This document shows positions 31,182 through 42,066 of a DNA stretch of 64,000 nt, one piece after another. Numbering within the stretch: position 1 is the first letter of the stretch; every line of letters begins with the position of its first letter. Origin of the DNA: Epiperipatus broadwayi (Eukaryota; Onychophora; Udeonychophora; Euonychophora; Peripatidae); assembly GCA_028023455.1 (NCBI GenBank), contig JAQFVV010006639.1, positions 1 through 64,000 on the forward strand, read 5' to 3'. The position numbers and the translations under genes are program-made. Under the pieces are notes generated by a model. It was not told the origin of the DNA. It worked only from the letters and a program-made list of their open reading frames with translations, and ran no database searches.

Positions 31182-33297
31182 CGTTTTAATAATAGTTATA
31201 AGCAAGCATAAGAAAGGCTGATCATGTGATGTTTATTGGCTTAAATTTCTCTTTGCTTATTCTATCCATTTTGGATTTAGATGTAAAAACGATGATTAGA
31301 AAATGTGCATATAAATAAGAAATATTTGAAGAATAAATAATATTCCCATCCAGGAATTCAGAAATATTTTTATAAATCTAAATAGTCGAAACAGCAGACT
31401 TTTATTAATAGAATTTGAAGTAATATAAACTCTCTGTAATTAACAACTTTTCTACTTGTTGACTTTAGTTTGGCTGCTAACGAAATGCATTTCACATCAT
31501 TTTTTTAGTTGTGAAAATATGTTAACTTATTTAATTCTTCTTATAAAGATAAAAAAAAAAGTATTTTTAACATTTTGAAAGTAGTTTGTAAATTATTTTT
31601 AAAGTTTTAAATTTTTTATTTATATATAATTTTAAACTTTAAAAACAATTTACAAACTACTTTCAAAATGTTAAAAAAATATTTTTAATATAATATAAAA
31701 TCCTATTATATAACTTCAATAATTATATCAATTTATTATAACGATAATAAGAGGCCTAAAAAAGCTTTTTTGTATTATTGTTATAATAAATATATAGAAT
31801 TATTGCGGATATATAATGATATTTTATATAATATTATTAAGATAATAAAATAATATATAATTTAATAAAAAATGTTTTATAAAACTTTTATCACTGATTA
31901 GGTGCTACGGGCCATCAAAATATGAAGCAGATTAAGATAAATTGTATATAATTTTTGCTGTTGATTATTTAATATTGACTAAAATAATAATTAAAATTTG
32001 CAGACGTTTTATATACCGAATCGTTAACAAATATCACTTGCGTCGCTTTGTTATTTTATAAAGTTTTAAATAACTGTTAGCTATACATTTAAAATGAAAA
32101 TAGTAAAGATCCAAAGTTATTATAAAAATATATTTTAATTCCAAAAAGGAAAAAAGATACAGGAAAAAAAAATTGGAGTTGGCAACTAAACAAATGGAAA
32201 TGCGAACCCGAACAGAGAAGAAAGAAAAAAGACTATTTTGGAAGCATTGACTTAGAAAAAATATTTAAACGACGTTTGTGATAACTTTCAATTGAATTTT
32301 GATAACTTTTAATATAAAATTATTTCAAAATATAGTACACTATTTAATTTCAATAATTTAAAAACCTAAAACACTCTGTCTGACAATAAAATGTGTGCGT
32401 CTATATTTGTTTATATTATTTGTAATGAGAATACATGGATAAACGGTTGTTCTGTGTGTGTCCCTATATATGTGCACATGTATGTACAGACATAAACTAT
32501 TAAAAATTTACAACTACTATTATTATTACTATTTAAAATTAGACCGACATCTGCGTGAAAAATAAAACGGAGAGAAGGGGGGAATTCTTTTTTATTTTTT
32601 TAGTGTTTTCGATATTTCAACATTCTCAAGATTTAGGCTTTTGAAGCTTGGTCAGAAACGGAAATAAAATATGTTTTCTTTTCTTTCTTCTAGTTTTTTT
32701 TTTTTTTTTTAAGTATCACTTCGTAGTATAAAGTTTTATTATAAAAGTCGTTCTCATGTTATTTTGTCGAATTACATCAGATGTTTATCCGAGAGACCTG
32801 TATTCGTTGTAAGGTTCGTCGAAATAATTAAAATCAATTTCATTGAAAACGTGTTTTCTGAACAAATTTAAATTTGGAATGTTGATTTGTTAAATGCTTT
32901 CAAAGACTAATCCTAAAAAGAAAACTGAATAGTGAAATTATTATATAATTTAGCAAATACTAATTAGGATTTATTTAAATTACGGTATTTTAATAATAAA
33001 ATGCACAATTTTAGATAAATTTCTGTAATTTTGTATATGTTAAAATAATATTGTTATTTAATTTGTAATCATATCCTGTTTTTTTTTTTATTTATTTATT
33101 TTGGAGGTAATCAATATAACTAACTATTGATGATTTTATTTTTTGTGTTCCAAGGTTTTTTGCTGGCACTTCGGTTTCAATCAATCTACGAAACTATTGA
33201 GATAGCATGAAATAAAAAATAAGCTTTCTTTTCATTTCAGTGGATAAGTATTGTAGTTAAAAATGGATCTTTTTTTTTTATTATTCCGACACTGAAG
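31182..33297. other. Very AT-rich intergenic sequence with one hairpin
   Basis: Holds the hairpin at 31562-31681 and long A/T runs. The last 60 bp before the candidate exon include a TTTTCATTTCAG acceptor-like site at 33240 and a T10 tract at 33270-33279. Confidence 0.4.
31562..31681. repeat. Hairpin, arms about 54-59 bp
   Basis: The left arm 31562-31620 and right arm 31628-31681 are inverted complements (core ACATTTTGAAAGTAGTTTGT) with a few mismatches and a loop of about 7 bp. AT-rich foldback of unknown family. Confidence 0.8.
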
Positions 33298-33407
33298 CTG
33301 CTGAAAAACAACGAGTCAAGGCAGTTTCGCATTATTCTATGATAGGTGCGGGAACGGTTAACGCTACCTTGAGTCTCTTCAAAGAATTGGCGGCATTTCA
33401 AACACAG
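33298..33407 (+). CDS. Candidate exon of an unrecognised host gene
   Basis: An open stretch with composition unlike its surroundings, more GC-rich, with CpG and full codon diversity. It reads AAEKQRVKAVSHYSMIGAGT then VNATLSLFKELAAFQTQ and ends CAG before GTAAAA at 33408, a good splice donor. The frame stays open upstream to a TAA at 33258 (preceding residues FFFYYSDTE). The acceptor is therefore either the AAG at 33297, 18 bp after a T10 tract, or lies a few codons earlier. The translation looks like a conserved intracellular helical protein, with no membrane segment, but I do not recognise the family. It is not part of any repeat seen here. No neighbouring exon was found on either side, as expected for large invertebrate introns. 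Confidence 0.5.
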
Positions 33408-34748
33408 GTAAAATTTAAATATAACCATTTTAAAAAATAACAAAATTATTCTTTACCTATTTTTTGTAAATATTATAAAATATTTTATGTTTTAAACGTT
33501 CAAAATAGTTTAAAAACAAAAGAAGTGATTTATATATACATTACAGATTAAGAATAACAATAAACAACGGGAAAAAACCTATCTATTGAATTAATTAAAT
33601 AAAAAAAAATTTAAATAATAAATTGATAAACAAAATTTATCTACGAATATATATATATTCTTTTATTGATATTGGTTCCTAAACAGAATTTCTATATATA
33701 TTTAGTAGTAAATATAACCGTCTAACTTTAGAAGAAAAGGAAAGAAAGTTAAATAAGTTAAAGGTGAATATTTTATAATTATTATATTCAATTTATAAAA
33801 CACAAATACGTCGCAGATATCACGCACTAATCTTTTAGTTTATTTTCTATCTGCTTTTTAACCTTTTCTGTTGATGTATATATATATGCAATATCCTTAT
33901 ATGCGGTTAAAAAAATACATGTAAATACAGAAACTATGTTTCTGTAATTTATGTATTATTGATTGTTTCAAAAGTTAAATTGTTCAGATTTTATTTATTA
34001 CACATACACACGTATATATGTATATATACCGTAATTTACTACGAATGACTTTTCTGAACTTTTTAATGTGATTTTCGCTAGTCATTAAATTTTGAATTGG
34101 CTTATTATATTAAAATTTATCTTTTTCTATGTAATGTTATATATTGCGTTTTATCCATCTATCTATGTATTGCAATTGAAAGAAACTTGTTCAGTCTATT
34201 ATTGTTTTAAAATTTATATTTGTATCATGATTTATTTATTATATATGTAAATGTATTGTGTTTAATAAATTAACATCCATCTGCTATCTATCCATTTATC
34301 AATCTATCTATCTATATATATATATGCTTATATAATTTGTCAATACATTATACATTTATACAAATTTATTTTAACAGGTGTTATTTTAATAAACACTTAT
34401 TTACAAGAATCATCTTTATGTAAACACATTAATATTTATTAATTATTGTTAAGTTAAAATTATTATCTCTTTCATTTCTATATATATATGAGATATCGGC
34501 AATTTTATATTTGAAATGTGAGAATGACCTACAGATATATTATACGGTGCGCGCGTTTTTATAATTTTTAAAATTCATTTATATTATGAGCAAATTAATT
34601 ATAAATATATAATGTCAATAAAGTATCACATGATTCTATCACATGTTTCTAGTTTGCATATTGTTGTTTAGCAATATACTCTTTTTTTATTATTCCTAGT
34701 CATTTTATATAAGCTTTAGTAGTGTGGATTCCAGATTTTAGTGCTAAT
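33408..34748. other. Intron or intergenic, nothing recognised
   Basis: If the exon ending at 33407 is real this is intron sequence. It is AT-rich with several short (TA)n runs (about 33650, 33875, 34015, 34315) and no repeat family shared with the rest of the window. Confidence 0.4.
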
Positions 34749-35100
34749 TAAATCCCTATCCAATGTTATCGTACCCAAAATTCTCAGATTAGTTTCTAGC
34801 TTAAAGTCTTTCATTAGTGAGAAGGATTGGCTTATGAAATAGTATATCTAAATCATTAAGTCTCACATATCTTTCTTTCTTCTAGCATCTATCCTTTACT
34901 TCTCAGTTTTACTTTAAACTTAGGCTAATAGTTTGATAGCAAATCAAAGAAGTAAAAGACGATTGCTAGACAGAAGGTGTATTAGATTTTGATAACCCAG
35001 ATGCGCTATTTTAAGATCCAAAGCCTCTTACTGATGAAAGTTGTAAGGTAGAAATTAGTCTGGAGATATCTAATACGACAGTTCTGCATAAGGGGTTTAA
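34749..35100. mobile_element. Foldback element family GGCAAAACTC, copy 4 (old, diverged)
   Basis: The blocks AATCCCTATC, GATTAGTTTCTAGCTT and GTCTTTCATTAGTGAG on the left, and ACTGATGAAAGTTGTAAG and GAAATTAGTCTGGAGATAT on the right, match the arms of copies 1 and 3 with heavy divergence. The middle (about 34880-34990) is also an inverted pair (CTTTTACTTCT-like), so this copy keeps a longer centre. The outermost terminal repeats are no longer recognisable. Confidence 0.7.
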
Positions 35101-35426
35101 TAAGCACCGTTTTTTACTATCTATTAGGTACTAAAATTTAAATCAAGTAATAAAGCAGGAGTAAAATAATAAAATAATATATTTGAATTTATAATTTTTA
35201 CAACCCATTCACATTTTTTAGGACATTTGAATAACTAATGTCTGCTATTTTATTTTGCATTTATTTTTTGGTGTACTTACTATATATATAGATATTTATC
35301 CAATTAACTATTCATTCTCCCAGATCAAATGCTTTATTAAATTTGAAGTCTATTATACATAAGATATAATCAAATGAAGTAATTTGTAATCTAATAAAGA
35401 ATATTTAATAACTACACATATATTTG
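35101..35426. other. Intergenic, nothing recognised
   Basis: AT-rich sequence without gene or repeat signals. Confidence 0.4.
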
Positions 35427-35521
35427 GTGGTCGAGAGGTCAGCACAGCCGCCTTACAAGCAGTTGTCCCGGGTTAGCGTGTTCGCTTCCCGGCCGATGCT
35501 ATGACACATGAAAAAAAAAGT
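35427..35521 (+). mobile_element. tRNA-derived SINE, copy 2
   Basis: A better preserved relative of the copy at 23104: GGTGGTCGAGAGGTCAGC (A-box region), CTTACAAGCAGTTGTCCC, then GTTCGCTTCCC (box B region) and CGGCCGATGCTATGACACATG followed by A9. No 3' CCA and an A tail, hence a retroposed copy rather than a tRNA gene. Confidence 0.8.
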
Positions 35522-36386
35522 ACAATCAATAAACATTTTTTATATATGCAAATATATATTTAAATGAAAATAATTTAATAGAATATTCGTGAGTATTTTT
35601 AAATAATTTTCCACTTACAAGTAATTAATCAGAATAACAATTAAAACTTTCAGTGCGAACGGAAATTACATCATATATTTAAACGTATTTATATTTAACT
35701 TATTACATAAATTTTTATTCGGTATTCAACTAGACACTATTATTTAGTAAGAGTAAGTATTGAAAGAACAACTTTATTTCTTTACATGCAATTGGATAAT
35801 TATTTTAAAATGTATAAGAATTTTCGTTAAATTTTTAGCATGGCTTAAAGTTTTAATTTCTTTTACGTCAAAATTTTGTGTTGACATAATTAGAAGCATA
35901 TTCTATATTTTAAAATGTTAGATTATTATTATTAATATTATAAATGTATACATTATAAAAAAACTATTTCAATTTATACAAACTGTAAAATAGTAAAGGA
36001 AATGCTTTTTTAAAATTCTTAACAGAATTGGCTTTATAATGAGAAAAATTGAAAGATTTATAATTCAAATGTAAAAAATTCTTAAATACAAGTCCTGGAA
36101 TCAGGAAATTGGGATTATTGATAGTTTAGCTGCACTTAGTTAAAACCCATATTGCTAAAAAAAAAAAAAAGATTTAAAAATCATTTTAAACAAATGTATT
36201 TATTTTTTGCGAACAACAAAAATTCACTCAAATGTACTTCAAACTTACGACTTGTTTACAGATTTATAAAATTAAACGGAAGTGATTACTATTTCCACTT
36301 TAACCTCATTCTTACACTAAATCAACGTTCTATGATCAGATTTTTAATGAAATGACGGCTAAAGAGTTGTGGGTTGTAGTTTGAAG
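35522..36386. other. Intergenic, nothing recognised
   Basis: AT-rich sequence; the open frame at 36152-36355 has no recognisable domain. Confidence 0.4.
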
Positions 36387-36497
36387 CCTGTTCATTAAAG
36401 TATGAAGATTGGCTATCTTAATATAAAGCTGAGCACTGATTGTATATACGTATGGAGATGTTAATCCGGACCAACTGATAAGTGATGGTTTTAGCAC

Positions 36498-36508
36498 GAA
36501 ATATGTAT
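36498..36508. repeat. Target-site duplication, left copy (RTE insertion)
   Basis: GAAATATGTAT, identical to 37217-37227. Uninterrupted repeat X copies carry only one version of this site, which confirms the empty-site structure. Confidence 0.9.
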
Positions 36509-36855
36509 CATCATCATCAACAACCATTATCAATCCACTGCAGGAGGAAGGTCTCTCCAAGTTCAATCCATCTTCTTCGATCTTTAGCTTCTCTTCTCCT
36601 CTCATCCCTACACACTTTCTTATTTCATCCATCCATCTTACATGGGGTCTCTTTCTAGGTCTTTTACAATCTCTTGGAATCCAGTTTAAGATTTCAATTG
36701 TCCATCTATTATCATCTTTTCTAGCAATATGTCAAGCCCAAATCCACTTCAGTCTTTTAATTTTTTCGATGAGGTCAGTAACATCTGTTTGTACTCTTAC
36801 CCATATATTGCGTTTTTGATTTCTTCTTGTTACTCCCAACATGCATCTATCCATA
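36509..36855 (-). pseudogene. RTE-type LINE, 3' segment (sense orientation)
   Basis: Read on the minus strand this encodes the C-terminus of an RTE-type reverse transcriptase: MDRCMLGVTRRNQKRNIWVR, DVTDLIEKIKRLKW, ARKDDNRWTIEILNWIPRD and WMDEIRKCVG, ending in a tail of GATGAT-type repeats next to the target duplication. This matches the known 3' end of RTE elements (short reading-frame tail and trinucleotide-like repeat). One in-frame stop replaces a residue in the W.W..HIAR block near 36736. It joins the inverted 5' segment at about 36856-36864. Confidence 0.85.
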
Positions 36856-36864
36856 CTTCTTTGA

Positions 36865-37216
36865 GTGTTTCAGGAGTTATCAGATGAAAGTAGAAAAGTA
36901 GGGTTAAAGATAAATGTTAAAAAATCTAAAGTAACGTTTAATGGATTTTCTCGAAATATGAAAATAAAGATTGATTATGATGAGTTAGAAGAAGTTAACA
37001 GTTACAAATACCCTGGTCAGATTATTAATATAGATGGAAACATAAAAGATGAAATTAATCATAGAATTAAACTTGGTTGGAGTGCATTTGGTAGAAATAA
37101 TTTTATACTAAAAAGAAATATGCCTATGTGTTTGAAAAGGAAGGTTTTTAATAAATGTGTTTTACTAGTTCTTACTTATGGATCTGAGACTTGGACACTC
37201 AATAGAAGAGCAATAT
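36865..37216 (+). pseudogene. RTE-type LINE, 5' segment (inverted orientation)
   Basis: Open frame 36865-37218 on the plus strand: LSDESRKVGLKINVKKSKV (the segment following the RT palm), EVNSYKYPGQIINIDGN, INHRIKLGWSAFGRNNF, NMPMCLKRKVFNKCV and TYGSETWTLNRR. In intact elements this segment directly precedes the one encoded on the opposite strand at 36509-36855, with only about ten residues missing between them. RT catalytic motifs upstream are absent (5' truncation). It cannot be functional. Confidence 0.85.
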
Positions 37217-37227
37217 GAAATATGTAT
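37217..37227. repeat. Target-site duplication, right copy (RTE insertion)
   Basis: GAAATATGTAT, identical to 36498-36508, bounding the 708-bp RTE insertion. Confidence 0.9.
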
Positions 37228-37345
37228 ATTGGTGATTATTTATTTTTTCAACATGTGTGTGATCGGGTGGGTCAGCAATATGATATGGCATGGAGAGTTG
37301 AGAGTAGTGTGAAAGTCTGAGTTCGAATCCTTTATATATTAAATC

Positions 37346-38332
37346 AATTATTATTTTTGTACACAAAGTTTAATTCTGTGTATACTTAAAGATTTAAGAA
37401 CATGTAATAGTAATTTTAGATTAATATGATATGTGTGTCAAATTCTATAATTTGAATTTACATTTAAGATGGCATTTTTTTAAAAATTGAATTTTAACTA
37501 GTATTCATTTGTAGGTACTGTTATAATACATGATCTATCTTAAACTGTTTAATCTGTCAGCAAGATGATACTTTGAAATAAAAAAAACAAAAAAATTAAT
37601 CCATAAAAATTAGATATACTTGTCAAAAAACAAAAATTGAAAAACTAAAAAAATCATACCAACATAAATGTGGTTAAAAGTGTGGACACGCAATTTTTAT
37701 TGCGAATATTTTCTTGTTACTAATTTCAAAATTTTAAGAATTAATTTTTTTTTAGTGAGAAGCACTTTCACTTCTTAAAAATAACTTCACTAAAATTAAT
37801 TTAGAAAATAGCAATAGATTAATTTAATAATGGATAACTTAAATTTAGTAACATTTAAACAGTCTTAGGTCTCGTGTTTTATAAGTGATTTTGAAGTATC
37901 CTAACATTGCTTGACTTAAGGCAAAATTTGTATACTTTATAAAACATTAGATGTTCAGAATATTCTAGTCACATCTGGGCGATTTATGCACAAACATATT
38001 TGCAAATAACACCATTGCAAAACAAACTAAAGTAATACAAATTATTAACAGTAAGTATTTAGAATAGAATTTTAAATTATATTGTAATTTTAAAATTAAT
38101 AATATCATATTTTTATGTATATAGGCCAGTCTAAATTTTCAACAATATTAGAGAATACGAGCATATAAAGAACAAAACCTGAAAAATAGTTGGATTCACT
38201 TTAATTCTTTATTATCTGTTGGTGTATCAAAGTTTTATTAAGAAGTATGGTTTACTGCCATTTATGTTTTATACACACTTTAAGTTATGCTTGTTTGCTA
38301 TTTACAAACTTGTATTTGATTACTGACAGAGA
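37346..38332. other. Intergenic, nothing recognised
   Basis: AT-rich sequence without gene or repeat signals. Confidence 0.4.
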
Positions 38333-38535
38333 GGATTATTAAAGTTAGATTTAGTCTTCACTCTATAGAATTATAAAAGTATGATTTAGTCTTCAGTCTA
38401 TATGATTATAAAAGTGAGATTTAGTTTTCACACTATAGGATTATAAAAGTGAGATTTAGTCTTCATCCTATAGGATTATAAAAGTGAGATTTAGTCTTCA
38501 CCCTATAGGATTATAAAAGTAAGATTTAGTTTCCA
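38333..38535. repeat. Minisatellite, 35-bp unit, about six copies
   Basis: Head-to-tail copies of a unit beginning GGATTATAAAAGTGAGATTT and continuing AGTCTTCACCCTATA. The central copies are nearly identical and the outer ones more diverged, the usual pattern of an array evolving by unequal exchange. Confidence 0.95.
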
Positions 38536-40753
38536 CATATTTAAATCTGGATAATAGGAACATGTCCATTCCAAATTTAGGAAATGAAAGTTTGTAAAAA
38601 TCAAAACTAAAACAATATATAGATTCACTCTATTTTTTTATTACTTGTTAAAACAAGAATTTTTCACAGCTTGTGGAGTAGTGTGGTTAATTCTGTTTGA
38701 ATTTTAAATAAACAATAAATTCACATTTTGAAAATAATTTGAATATTAGTCAACAATACATTTATATTTCATTTCAAAAGTTTCTAACTATGGCAGAATT
38801 TTATAAAATAAAAATAATAAATGTAATCCATAAGAAATTGAGCGATATATATATTGGATTTCTAAAGTTGTATTATTATTAATATTAACCATTTGATTGT
38901 GTTATTTTTACCATTGGATGCATCTATTATTTTTCTCCCTGTTTTATTTTTTAATGAGATAAAAATTATTTTTCATTACATTTCTATATTTTTAAAACAT
39001 TTCCACATAAATGTAAATTCAAAAATAAAACTAATCTGAAATCTAATGTATCAAAATTACTATTAAAAAAGTAGTAAACATAAAAAAAAAGATTCTTGAA
39101 TATTAAATTTTAAGATAACTATCTAGAAAATTAAGCTATTCTGTTTTGTTTTCAGAGATAAAATCTATTTCAATCAAATATAAATAATTTTATTATATCT
39201 ATATATTTATTACAACAATGAACATATTATTCAAAATATTAAAAATTTATTTTCAATTACTTAAAAATAAAATAAAATTGAGAAAATTTTTATCTGAAGG
39301 CAGTAGCTATACTATGATATATGTAAATTTATAACTGACTAATTTTTGCTAAAGAGCTTTAATATTGAAATAAAATTTTAAAATTAACATTAAATACTTA
39401 CTGAGAAACAAATTTTTAATAAATTTTGAAAAGATAATTAACAAATAAAAAGTTAATCTGTACATGAGTTTTTGGTGTAATCAAAGATTGGTGTTGCACG
39501 AGTGCAGAATGCCTTCTCTGTGTTTGGAAAAAATCAATAATTATTTTTAGTTTTTGAATTTCTCATTAACTCTTTCCCAGAAATTTCCATTCCAGAATAA
39601 ACCAGAATGGTCCCGGTTTCAAGTCACTCAAAATCGGTCAATGTTTGAGCTACAGTAAAGATTTTATGGTCTTTTTGAAGCTTAGAAAAAGTTCCATAAG
39701 ATGGTGCCCTCTCTTGAATTATTTTACAAGTAAAAAAATCAATACTATTCAAATTTTAGTTTAACAATGGAAGAGGGCAGTCTGTTCTTGTCACAGATTG
39801 GCTATTAATCATAGAGGACAAAAAAAATGCTTGTCAATAATTTTTACCACTATGATTTTTTTTGTTTCATTTTGAAAGTGATAAACAAATGTTTTAGACC
39901 ATTTTAAAAATATTTTTTGACATATAAATTATTTTGATAAAATATGCTAAAAATAAAACTATTTTAGAAAAATATTTAAGATTTTAGTAAAAATTATTTA
40001 GTTTTCCACAATGTAAAATTGAGAAAGAAATCACTGCCATCAGCAACAGTTTTTAGTTGGTTACTAACGTTCATTTTAGATTCGTTTCAGATTTGCTATC
40101 AAATATTTTTATAATTATAAATAAAAATTTATTTTTGAAAAACTTTCATTCACTTTCTTTACCTGAAAAATTATTAATATACTTTTTACAAATAAAACTA
40201 AAGTGAATATGATGTTAAAAGATGAATATATTTTTACGGCTGAGTTTGTGAATTGACCTATTAAAAGTTTAGAGTTTTACCTCATTTGGCCAATAAAATT
40301 ATTTTTCAGTGAAAGAGTTAAACATTTTGAGAATGTAATTGCAAATAATATCTGACAATTTTGTAAACCATAAAATATCCTATTGCATTTTTTAATTAAT
40401 TTTTTTTTTACTGTTAACAACGAAATTAAAAAATAGCAATTGTAAATGACTTTGAAAATGCAACATTGCATTGAATTTATTAATATACTGGTAAACAATG
40501 CGAAAATATGATAGCTAAATTGTACAAAAAATAATATTGTGTATTAAGTTAGTCTGAATGTAATACTTTATATACAAGCAAGATGTGGTGATAAAAAATA
40601 AATAAAAGAAAAGCAAGTTTTATAAACACATCAAATGTTATAAAAATAAGTAATTAATAACGGATTGTTTTTTTATTATTTATTATGAAAAAACATTTAA
40701 TTTTATTAATCTGTATGACACTAACATTTCTCATGGGGGGAAAAAAAATCAAT
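38536..40753. other. Intergenic, nothing recognised
   Basis: More than 2 kb of AT-rich sequence with no recognisable gene, RNA or repeat family. Confidence 0.4.
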
Positions 40754-40766
40754 AAGAAAATTTTAT

Positions 40767-41214
40767 TACCAAAATCACACTTTTCTTTATTTTGCTGTAA
40801 TATCCTATAAATACAATTTATCCAAATCACTTCAAATACTTTTTAGCAAAACTCTTTATTTGTACATATACATACACCATCGTTTTGAATGACCTGCAGT
40901 CTTCTTCAGAGCTATGATATAATGAACAAAATAAAATAAAATAAATAACTATATAATAACACTATAAAAATGTAAACAATAAAAAACTAAAAACAACATA
41001 ATTAGTTTTTTTAAAAATATATTTTATGTTGTTTTTAGTTTTTTATTGTTTACATTTTTTATAGTGTTATTATATAGTTATGTATTTTATTTTTTCCATT
41101 ATATCATAGTTCTGAAGACGACTGCAGGTCACTCGAAACATAGGTGTATGTATATGTACAAATAAAGAGTTTTGCTAAAAAGTGTTTGAAGTGGTTTGGA
41201 TACATTGTATTTAT
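40767..41214. mobile_element. Palindromic PLE-terminus insertion with 13-bp TSD
   Basis: Flanked by AAGAAAATTTTAT at 40754-40766 and 41215-41227. Inside, arms of about 190 bp (40806-41000 and 41026-41216) form an inverted repeat around a 25-bp spacer. Each arm carries a CTGAAGA...GACTGCAGGTCA...GAAAC/AAAAC motif (right arm 41112-41139) resembling a hammerhead-ribozyme core, as reported for PLE pseudo-LTRs. No coding sequence is present, so this appears to be two PLE terminal regions in inverted orientation. It interrupts the tail of the minus-strand SINE at 41225-41480. Confidence 0.75.
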
Positions 41215-41224
41215 AAGAAAATTT

Positions 41225-41480
41225 TATATCAATTACTTTTGGGCTATTTCCATCATTCAATATTGAGAACTGAATGTCTTTTGAAAATTTTAAATTCTAT
41301 TTAAATTTTCTAAAAGTAATAGCACACAGGTTAGTATTTAACACAGGGTTTCAAGTAGTATTATTTTTCTCTATTCTTCAGACATTGTTGGCCTGTCTAG
41401 TAAGAGTGGGAGCATGGGAATTGAACCTTCTTGAATGTTGAATTTTAGGATAACACTCTAACCACATTAATATTTAATGT
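41225..41480 (-). mobile_element. tRNA-head SINE, left member of a head-to-head pair
   Basis: On the minus strand the head reads GTGGTTAGAGTGTTATCC (A-box-like) and AAGGTTCAATTCCC (box B). Then comes a body (AATAATACTACTTGAAA, GTTAAATACTAACCTGTG) and a tail with GAATGATGGAAATAGCCC near 41245. The tail continues left across the palindromic insertion into 40754 and beyond. Body and tail match the plus-strand copy at 41481-41745 and the tail pair at 25397-25637. Confidence 0.8.
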
Positions 41481-41745
41481 TCAAAAATATAAAGGTCCAG
41501 GTTCAATTTCCATACTAGTTCTGTCACTGGTCAGGCCGGTGACATCTGAAAAAGAAAGAATAATACTATGTGAAATGTGTTAAATTCTAACCTGTGAACT
41601 ATTATTCATTGTTGAATATAATTAGAAAATTTAAATAAAGTTTAAAGTTTTTTTTAAAAATATTCAATTTTTAATATTGGATGATGGAAATAGTTCAACA
41701 AATAATTAATACTAAAACAGTATTACCACAAATGTTCAGACAAAG
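41481..41745 (+). mobile_element. tRNA-head SINE, right member of a head-to-head pair
   Basis: Begins near CAGGTTCAATTTCC (box B, 41502-41515) and lacks the A box. It then follows the left copy: AATAATACTATGTGAAATGT, TTAAATTCTAACCTGTG, and the tail GGATGATGGAAATAGTTC with ACCACAAATGTTCAGAC at the end. The complementary relation to 41225-41480 is centred at about 41465. Confidence 0.8.
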
Positions 41746-42066
41746 TTAATTTTTATTGATTAAAAACAAAAAAAAAAACTTTAATTATACAAAAAGCACA
41801 AGTATTAAAACTCAAGATTTTTAGATATTTGCTTTTGGTTAATTGAAAAACTTTTAATACTTGAAGATGTTTTTAAAAGTACCCAAACTGTAACCAAATT
41901 TTTATAACTGTTGTTATTAATATTTGCCATTAAAACTTAATAAGTGATCTATTATTGTTACAATTATCTAACTATAATGAATGTTTATAGAGTTTAGCCT
42001 CTGTGCAAACAGCTTGTGTAAGCATAAAGAATGATGATCATGTGATATTTAGTAGTATAATGAATG
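41746..42066. other. Intergenic; carries the TGATCATGTGATATTTAG motif
   Basis: The motif at about 42036-42053 matches the one found just outside foldback copies 1-3, here without a foldback. No gene recognised. Confidence 0.45.

Larger units (their letters stand above)
36387..37345 (+). repeat. Interspersed repeat X, copy 1 (split by an RTE insertion)
   Basis: Segments 36387-36508 and 37217-37345 are the two halves of one repeat that also occurs, reverse-oriented, at 59255-59510 and 60487-60715. Shared blocks include CATTAAAGTATGAAGATT, TATCTTAATATAAA.CTGAGCA, ATTGG.GATTATTTATTT and a tRNA box-B-like AGTCTGAGTTCGAATCC near its right end. The family may be a tRNA-containing SINE with a 5' extension. 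The RTE element at 36509-37216 interrupts it. Confidence 0.75.

Noticed and set aside
23104-35521. Functional tRNA genes at 23104 and 35427
   Set aside because: Box B is recognisable, but the acceptor and anticodon stems do not pair convincingly and the copies end in A runs, so they are retroposed SINE-type copies.
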